The translations under genes and the position numbers were made by a program. A stretch of DNA of 64,000 nt from NCBI RefSeq assembly GCF_015326965.1, contig NZ_CP017659.1, positions 4,382,501 to 4,446,500 on the forward strand. Reading direction: 5' to 3'. Position 1 is the stretch's first letter, and each line of letters opens with the position of its first letter. This stretch comes from Paenibacillus sp. JZ16 (lineage in GTDB: Bacteria; Bacillota; Bacilli; Paenibacillales; Paenibacillaceae). Of the stretch, positions 57,925 to 64,000 are shown one piece after another. The notes under the pieces are model-generated. The model was not told the DNA's origin and made no database searches. It saw only the letters and a program-made list of their open reading frames with translations.

Positions 57925-58808
57925 AATATATTGGCATGAACGGCGGCATCGTTGAAGCTGCCGAGGCTGTCATACCTGTAATGGATCACGGCCTTCTGTA
58001 CGGAATGGGGTTATTCGAGACCTTCCGCACTTATGAGGGGAAGCCTTTTTTAATAGAGCGGCACTTGAACCGGCTCATGGACAGCTGCCGGGAGCTCGGG
58101 ATCGCTCACAGGGCGGATACGGAGAGGATCAGCCGCTGGATATCGGAACTGATGGAGGCCAATGATCTCCAGGATGCTTATATCCGGTATACCGTAACGG
58201 CAGGAGAGGGATTGCTCGGTTTGCCTGCTGGCGATTATTTGAAGCCTTCCGAGATTTTATTCGCCAAAGAGCTGCCGGCCGCAAACGAAATGCTCTACGA
58301 GAAAGGCAGAGCCTTGCGGCGGCTGTCCCTTCCGCGTAACACACCGGAATCATCGGTTCGGTTTAAATCTCTGCATTATATGAACAATATACTCGCAAAG
58401 CGGGAATTGGCCGGATACCCCGGCCACTCGAATGGTTCAATAGAGGGGCTGATGCTAACGGCGGCCGGGGAAGTGGCAGAGGGCATTGTCAGCAATGTCT
58501 TTTTTGTCAAAGCGGGTCGATTATATACGCCTGACGTTGGCACGGGCATTTTGCCGGGGATTACACGGGACGTGGTGCTGGAATTGGCTGCCGAACTTGG
58601 TATTGAAGCCGAAGAAGGCCGTTACAGCTGGGAGTTTTTTACCGGAGCGGATGAAATATTTACGACAGGCTCTGTGCAGGAGATTGTTCCGGTCTCGACG
58701 TTGATTGGAGCTGAGGACGAGACTCTAGTCATTGGACAAGGATTGGCCGGTCCGATAACCCGTACATTACTGAGCGCATATAGAAGGAAAGCAGGGCAAA
58801 AGGCATGA
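57921..58808 (+). CDS. pabC: 4-amino-4-deoxychorismate lyase
   Basis: PLP fold-type IV enzyme that splits aminodeoxychorismate to 4-aminobenzoate and pyruvate. [32 protein letters not shown] (about 22-53) is the family opening; the PLP lysine should be the one in [10 protein letters not shown] (about 148); the C-terminal [15 protein letters not shown] and [14 protein letters not shown] motifs are present. 295 residues. ATGA overlaps at both ends (with pabA and folP) indicate a tightly coupled operon. Confidence 0.95.
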   Translation: MKYIGMNGGIVEAAEAVIPVMDHGLLYGMGLFETFRTYEGKPFLIERHLNRLMDSCRELGIAHRADTERISRWISELMEANDLQDAYIRYTVTAGEGLLGLPAGDYLKPSEILFAKELPAANEMLYEKGRALRRLSLPRNTPESSVRFKSLHYMNNILAKRELAGYPGHSNGSIEGLMLTAAGEVAEGIVSNVFFVKAGRLYTPDVGTGILPGITRDVVLELAAELGIEAEEGRYSWEFFTGADEIFTTGSVQEIVPVSTLIGAEDETLVIGQGLAGPITRTLLSAYRRKAGQKA

Positions 58809-59665
58809 AAACAACGATTTACGAACGTGAATTTCGTCTGAGCAAGGATGCTGTGTTAAAGCTCGGTCAGTCCACGCTCATTATGGGTATATTGAATGTG
58901 ACCCCGGATTCATTCTCGGACGGAGGTCGATATAACGATACGGAGCGGGCGGTCGAGCACGCGCTTCAGCTGGTGGAAGAGGGAGCCGACATCATCGATA
59001 TCGGCGGAGAATCGACGCGTCCGGGCCACGAGCCGGTTGGAGCCGCAGAGGAGCTTGCCCGGGTAATCCCGGTTATAGAAGCCATTCACCGGCACGCGCC
59101 GCATATTCCATTGTCGATTGACACGTATAAAGCGGAAGTTGCGCGTCAGGCTATTGGAGCGGGTGCTCATATCATTAATGATATTTGGGGCTTTAAAGAC
59201 GACGCGGATATGCCCAAGGCTGCGGCAGAGCTCGGATGTCCCGTGATCCTGATGCACAATCGCCGCGATCGAAATTACACCAATCTTATCGAGGACGTAA
59301 AGCGTGATTTGCTGGAAAGTGTCGAGATTGCGCGGGCTGCAGGCGTGCAGGATCATCATATTTTGCTCGATCCGGGTATCGGGTTTGCGAAGGACTATGA
59401 TGAGAACATGAAAGTGATGGCATCCCTCGATCAGCTCGTGGGGCTTGGGTTTCCGGTGCTGCTGGCTACCTCCCGCAAAAGGTTTATCCAGACCGCGCTT
59501 GGCGCTCCGGCACAGGATGTGCTGGAAGGAACGGCTGCCACGGTGGCTTACGGGATTGCCCAGGGCTGCCAGATCGTTCGTGTGCATGACGTGCTGCATA
59601 TGAAACGGACAGCGAAGATGTGTGATGCCATGACCTACGCTTCGACAGATCTTAGACGCATATAA
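58805..59665 (+). CDS. folP: Dihydropteroate synthase
   Basis: Joins 4-aminobenzoate with dihydropterin pyrophosphate; the target of sulfonamides. GILNVTPDSFSDGGRY (about residues 28-43), DIGGESTRPGHEPV (about 61-74), LSIDTYKAEVAR and GAHIINDIWG (about 118-127), and the C-terminal ATSRKRFI and RVHDV motifs are complete. 286 residues. Called sul in B. subtilis. Start overlaps pabC. Confidence 0.97.
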   Translation: MKTTIYEREFRLSKDAVLKLGQSTLIMGILNVTPDSFSDGGRYNDTERAVEHALQLVEEGADIIDIGGESTRPGHEPVGAAEELARVIPVIEAIHRHAPHIPLSIDTYKAEVARQAIGAGAHIINDIWGFKDDADMPKAAAELGCPVILMHNRRDRNYTNLIEDVKRDLLESVEIARAAGVQDHHILLDPGIGFAKDYDENMKVMASLDQLVGLGFPVLLATSRKRFIQTALGAPAQDVLEGTAATVAYGIAQGCQIVRVHDVLHMKRTAKMCDAMTYASTDLRRI

Positions 59666-59703
59666 TTTTTCTTGGGACAAAGGATGGAAGGGCGGAGTAA
59701 GAG

Positions 59704-60066
59704 ATGGATAAAATGATACTGAGCCGCATGGAATACTACGGCTACCATGGTGTGTTTGAGGAAGAGCGTAAGCTGGGACAACGATTCTATGTGGATCTGG
59801 AGCTGGAGATGGATCTGAGCAAAGCCGCCAGGACGGACGATCTGACGCTCACGGTAAATTATGCCGAGATTCATGATCTTTTGCTGGATATTATGCGGAC
59901 GGAGTCGTTCCGCCTGATTGAAGCTTTAGCGGAGCATATTGCATCTAAGGTATTGGACACTTATACTATTATCGATGCTTTAACGGTCCGATTGACGAAG
60001 CCGCACCCGCCTTTTGACATTCATTTTGAAGGTGTGACCATTGAGCTGCACCGGACCAGGAAGTGA
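59704..60066 (+). CDS. folB: Dihydroneopterin aldolase
   Basis: Cleaves dihydroneopterin to 6-hydroxymethyl-dihydropterin. 120 residues: MILSRMEYYGYHGVFEEERKLGQRF contains the substrate-binding Glu and the catalytic Tyr region; VNYAEIHDLL and LIEALAEHIASKVL follow; KPHPPF with the catalytic Lys lies near 100. ATG with GGCGGAGTAAGAG upstream, 38 bp after folP. Confidence 0.96.
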   Translation: MDKMILSRMEYYGYHGVFEEERKLGQRFYVDLELEMDLSKAARTDDLTLTVNYAEIHDLLLDIMRTESFRLIEALAEHIASKVLDTYTIIDALTVRLTKPHPPFDIHFEGVTIELHRTRK

Positions 60067-60073
60067 GACAATC

Positions 60074-60622
60074 ATGAATTCACACGCCACCTCTGAGTGT
60101 TCAGAGGCTTATATTGCTTTAGGGGCCAATTTGGGTGACCGCGAAGGTAACCTGATGGAGGCTTTGGAACGGTTGGATGAAGTACCCGGCATTACGGTAG
60201 AGCGCGTATCCAACTTGTATGAGACCGAGCCGGTCGGATACGTGGACCAACCGATGTTTCTTAATATGGCAGCAGCCGTGTCGACATCGCTGAGTCCTCA
60301 TGAATTGCTTGCCGAAATGCAGCGAATTGAAAAACAGCTCGGCCGGGTCCGTCATATTCATTGGGGGCCGCGGACGGTGGACTTGGACCTGCTATGGATG
60401 GAAGGGCGCCGTCTGGATACGCCGGACCTTGTACTGCCGCATCCCCGTATGCAGGAGCGGGCTTTTGTGCTCAGACCGCTGGCCGATATCGTATATGAGT
60501 TCGAACCTTCAGGTCTGTACCCTGTGGTGAAGACAGCACTTGAGAACCTGGAAGGAAAGGAAGGAATACAGCTTTGGAAAACAAGCAGCTGGCGCAGCGT
60601 ATCCGCGCTTTCCGAAAATTAA
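60074..60622 (+). CDS. folK: 2-amino-4-hydroxy-6-hydroxymethyldihydropteridine pyrophosphokinase
   Basis: Activates hydroxymethyl-dihydropterin with ATP for FolP. AYIALGANLGDREGNL (about residues 12-27), YETEPVGYVDQPMFLNMAA (about 50-68), RTVDLDLLWM (metal-binding DxD, about 105) and LPHPRMQERAFVLRPL are diagnostic. 182 residues from ATG 60074, chosen for AGGAAGTGAG upstream, 7 bp after the folB stop. Its 3' end overlaps yazB by 49 nt. Confidence 0.95.
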   Translation: MNSHATSECSEAYIALGANLGDREGNLMEALERLDEVPGITVERVSNLYETEPVGYVDQPMFLNMAAAVSTSLSPHELLAEMQRIEKQLGRVRHIHWGPRTVDLDLLWMEGRRLDTPDLVLPHPRMQERAFVLRPLADIVYEFEPSGLYPVVKTALENLEGKEGIQLWKTSSWRSVSALSEN

Positions 60623-60780
60623 AGGGTTTGACCCAGCAAGAGCTCGCTGAGCGAACCGGTATTTCACTAGCCGTCCTTGGTGCGATTGAGCGGGGGAACC
60701 GCCGTGCCGAGGAGCAAATGTTGGCTCAGATTGCGGATGTGCTGGAGATTTCAGTGCAGGAGCTTAAGGAACGGAGTTAG
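60574..60780 (+). CDS. yazB: Small XRE-family helix-turn-helix protein (YazB)
   Basis: A 68-residue protein made of one Cro/C1-type DNA-binding domain: RIRAFRKLKGLTQQELAERTGISLAVLGAIERGNRRAEEQMLAQIADVLEIS. It has no effector domain. TTG start with AAAGGAAGGA 8 nt upstream; it begins inside folK, in another frame, so its translation is probably coupled to folK. The same gene lies between folK and dusB in B. subtilis. Its target genes are unknown; the folate operon itself is a natural guess. Confidence 0.9.
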   Translation: MENKQLAQRIRAFRKLKGLTQQELAERTGISLAVLGAIERGNRRAEEQMLAQIADVLEISVQELKERS

Positions 60781-61004
60781 ATCATCTAAATAGGAAGTCG
60801 GTGCAGGTTTGTTTTTCATCAAACTCTGCCATTCATATAGGATGATGTTTCTGGATGCGATCTACAAGAATATGTAATTTTTGCGGACTGGACGATAACG
60901 CGATGAATGAGTATGATGGTTTGGTTTGAAACTCAGGGATCCCTTGCACGATAACCGGGATCTTTCGACTATAAATATCTGAACACAAAGGGGTGACACA
61001 TAAA

Positions 61005-62036
61005 ATGGATAAGTTGAAAATCGGAAACATCGAGATGAAAAATCAAGTGGTTCTGGCGCCGATGGCTGGCGTATGCAACCCGGCGTTCCGATTGATTGCT
61101 AAGGAATTCGGCACCGGATTGGTTTGCGCCGAAATGGTAAGCGGCAAGGCCATTGTTCACGGGAACAAGCGCACCCAGGAGATGTTGTTCGTCGACGAGC
61201 GGGAGAAGCCGCTGAGCCTGCAAATTTTTGGTGGTGACCGCGAATCTTTGGTGCAAGCGGCCAAAGTGGTCGATCAGCAAACCAATGCCGACATCATCGA
61301 CATTAACATGGGCTGCCCTGCACCGAAGGTAACCAAGATGGATGCGGGTGCACGCTGGCTTCTGGATTCGAACAAAATTTATGAGATGGTGGCGGCGGTT
61401 GTCGATGCCGTGAACAAACCGGTCACGGTGAAGATGCGTACAGGCTGGGATAGTGATCACATCTATGCTGTCGAAAATGCACAGGCTGTCGAACGCGCGG
61501 GCGGTCAGGCGGTCAGCGTTCACGGACGTACGCGCGAGCAGCTCTACACCGGATACGCGGATTGGGACATCATTCGCCAAGTGAAAGAAGCCGTCTCCAT
61601 TCCGGTTATCGGTAACGGCGATGTGGTGACACCGGAGGATGCTCGCCGGATGCTGGATACGACAGGATGCGATGGCGTCATGATCGGCCGCGGGGCGCTG
61701 GGCAACCCATGGATGCTGTATCGAACCGTGGAATATCTGAAGACAGGCAAGCTGCTGCCGGATCCGGCTCCGCAGGAGAAAATCCGAATTGCCATTCTGC
61801 ATATGGACCGTCTGATTGCTCTGCGCGGCGAAGCGGTAGCGGTACGGGAAATGCGTAAGCATCTTGCGTGGTATCTGAAAGGTCTGAAAGGCTCCGCCCG
61901 CATTAAAGATATCATTATGGAAGAAACGAAGCGCGACGAAATGGTGAACCTTCTGAACAACTTTGTGAACAATCTGGAGGACCAAGAAGAATCGACAAAA
62001 AGTGTATATCCTCAAGCCGTTGCGGCGATGGGATAA
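61005..62036 (+). CDS. dusB: tRNA dihydrouridine synthase
   Basis: FMN enzyme reducing uridines in the tRNA D-loop. TIM barrel: [20 protein letters not shown] (about 16-35), [11 protein letters not shown] with the catalytic Cys (about 98-108), VKMRTGWD (about 140), [15 protein letters not shown] and GDVVTPEDA with the phosphate-binding [13 protein letters not shown]. 343 residues from ATG 61005 (AAGGGGTG upstream). The gap 60781-61004 has a GATCCC/GGGATC hairpin (60938-60953) that may terminate the folate operon; otherwise nothing. Confidence 0.95.
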   Translation: MDKLKIGNIEMKNQVVLAPMAGVCNPAFRLIAKEFGTGLVCAEMVSGKAIVHGNKRTQEMLFVDEREKPLSLQIFGGDRESLVQAAKVVDQQTNADIIDINMGCPAPKVTKMDAGARWLLDSNKIYEMVAAVVDAVNKPVTVKMRTGWDSDHIYAVENAQAVERAGGQAVSVHGRTREQLYTGYADWDIIRQVKEAVSIPVIGNGDVVTPEDARRMLDTTGCDGVMIGRGALGNPWMLYRTVEYLKTGKLLPDPAPQEKIRIAILHMDRLIALRGEAVAVREMRKHLAWYLKGLKGSARIKDIIMEETKRDEMVNLLNNFVNNLEDQEESTKSVYPQAVAAMG

Positions 62037-62045
62037 TTAGGGGTG

Positions 62046-62093
62046 CAGGCTGTTAACGGGTGCATGTATGCGACATTCGTGACAGCCTTTGCG
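62046..62093 (+). terminator. Possible terminator after dusB
   Basis: AGGCTGT and ACAGCCT pair around a 30-nt loop; the T-run is short (TTTG). Confidence 0.4.
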
Positions 62094-62097
62094 CGCA

Positions 62098-62126
62098 TTG
62101 ACTTTTTGAAATGGTTCCCATATAAT
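62098..62126 (+). promoter_or_regulatory. greA promoter (sigma-A)
   Basis: TTGACT (62098-62103), 17 bp, TATAAT (62121-62126). The leader is about 110 nt. Confidence 0.85.
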
Positions 62127-62246
62127 CTTTCAGTATAAATTCAAGAAATTGAGCAGGCATCAGAGGGAAGTTCTGATCCCCAAGAATTCGCATATAGTAT
62201 GTTGATACCGTGGTTTAAATTATTTACATGACAGGAGAATCGGTTA

Positions 62247-62723
62247 ATGAGCGATAAAGAAGTCATTCTTACCCAGGACGGTCTGAAGAAACTAGAGGAC
62301 GAACTTGAGAATCTGAAGTCTGTAAAACGCCGTGAAGTGGCTGAGCGGATTAAAGTTGCCATCGGTTATGGTGATATTAGTGAAAACTCCGAATATGAAG
62401 ACGCCAAGAACGAGCAAGCCTTTATCGAAGGCCGGATTATAACGCTGGAGAAAATGCTCCGTAATGCGCGCATCATCAACAACGATGATATCAATACCGA
62501 TGTAGTCGGCGTGGGCAACACGGTGATCGTGGAGGATTTGGAATTCGGCGACACAATGGAATATACCATTGTCGGTACGGCTGAATCGGATCCGCTAAAC
62601 AACAAGATCTCTAACGAGAGTCCTGTCGGCAAAGCGATTATTGGCAAGCAAAAAGGTTCGGTTGTAGATGTTAACGTTCCTGCGGGCGTTATTCAATATA
62701 AAATTGTAGACATTAAGAAGTAA
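62247..62723 (+). CDS. greA: Transcription elongation factor GreA
   Basis: Rescues backtracked RNA polymerase by stimulating transcript cleavage. N-terminal coiled coil (about 1-76): [50 protein letters not shown] carries at its tip the acidic pair that enters the secondary channel. The C-terminal FKBP-like domain has [29 protein letters not shown]. 158 residues. ATG with ACAGGAGAA upstream. Own promoter and terminator. Confidence 0.97.
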   Translation: MSDKEVILTQDGLKKLEDELENLKSVKRREVAERIKVAIGYGDISENSEYEDAKNEQAFIEGRIITLEKMLRNARIINNDDINTDVVGVGNTVIVEDLEFGDTMEYTIVGTAESDPLNNKISNESPVGKAIIGKQKGSVVDVNVPAGVIQYKIVDIKK

Positions 62724-62738
62724 GTCGGAATGTGTATA

Positions 62739-62766
62739 GAAAGCTTCCTTCGGGGGCTTTTTTAAC
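62739..62766 (+). terminator. Intrinsic terminator after greA
   Basis: GAAAGCTTCC, loop TTCGG-type, GGGGCTTTTTT. Confidence 0.85.
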
Positions 62767-62789
62767 ATATTAGAATTTATAATTTTTTG

Positions 62790-62851
62790 GGGGTCCCCGC
62801 AAAGTATTTGGAATAAGCATCGTAGCATAGGCTCCACTTTGTGGGGTTATT
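62790..62851 (+). repeat. Dispersed 62-bp repeat, copy B
   Basis: Begins GGGGTCCCCGCAAAG and ends TCCACTTTGTGGGGTTATT. It matches the minus strand of 11682-11742 over its whole length at about 90 percent identity. It follows the greA terminator directly. The rest of the 309-bp gap to lysS shows no gene and no T-box signature. Confidence 0.85.
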
Positions 62852-63026
62852 TTGAATAGGCAAGCTGAGTTGAGGGCTTAATGGGTTAGTGGCATGTCTT
62901 GAAATGGCTGCCCTACCGTTAAGTCCTAGCCGAATGTGTACAAGTTGTTTAAGGGCTGTCCGGATGTTATAGGTGGCGGCGTTTGTGCTGTTGGGGATTA
63001 CGATGGAAGTGAAATGAAGGAGATGA

Positions 63027-64000
<974 letters not shown>

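Overview
The window looks like a Paenibacillus chromosome (a spore-forming Bacillota). It reproduces almost gene for gene the Bacillus subtilis segment that runs from the first rRNA operon near the replication origin to lysS (the yaa/yab/yac genes). The differences are ones I associate with Paenibacillus: nadABC between ftsH and coaX, an HU gene in front of rqcP, greA between dusB and lysS, an HD phosphohydrolase where metS would sit, and no yazA, ridA or ctc. GC is moderate, many genes start with GTG or TTG behind strong Shine-Dalgarno sequences, and sporulation genes are abundant. The species cannot be fixed from the window.

Layout. 1-1968: 3' part of 23S rRNA, 5S rRNA and terminator. 2275-3330: a small lipoprotein and a convergent membrane protein, both unknown. 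3563-11651: gin, a frameshifted Orn/Lys/Arg decarboxylase gene, tmk, darA, yaaR, holB, ricT, yabA, trmN6, rsmI (nucleotide supply, replication and its control, rRNA/tRNA modification). 11919-19160: abrB (minus strand), HD phosphohydrolase, tatD, a c-di-AMP riboswitch with terminator ahead of a YabE-like G5/3D cell-wall protein, rnmV, rsmA, yabG. 19450-26479: veg, sspF, ispE, purR, spoVG, glmU, prs, a small unknown minus-strand gene, pth, fin. 26666-38366: mfd, a PrsA-like lipoprotein, spoVT, a MurJ-like flippase, yabN, HU, rqcP, yabP, yabQ, divIC, yabR. 38712-45527: frameshifted spoIIE, a vWA protein, a Ser/Thr kinase, a repeat-rich 450-bp gap, tilS, hpt. 45627-64000: ftsH, nadABC, coaX, hslO, a foldase-like protein, cysK, the folate operon pabB-pabA-pabC-folP-folB-folK-yazB, dusB, greA and the 5' part of lysS.

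The genes combine core growth functions (NAD, CoA, folate, cysteine, PRPP, UDP-GlcNAc, isoprenoids, translation and repair) with developmental control: Spo0A, sigma-H, sigma-F/G and sigma-K type promoters can be read ahead of abrB, spoVG, spoIIE, gin, sspF, spoVT and yabG.

I see no defence island, prophage, CRISPR array or insertion sequence, and no clearly new protein system. The less expected signals are: two genes (the decarboxylase and spoIIE) each apparently short by one G in a G-run; a roughly 62-bp dispersed repeat with two inverted copies and a diverged relative inside the 23S-5S spacer; a roughly 390-bp MITE-like intergenic element before tilS with covarying tandem stem-loops; a mutually exclusive hairpin pair ahead of yaaR; tandem Spo0A boxes one helical turn apart; and a PabB with alanine where the usual catalytic lysine sits.
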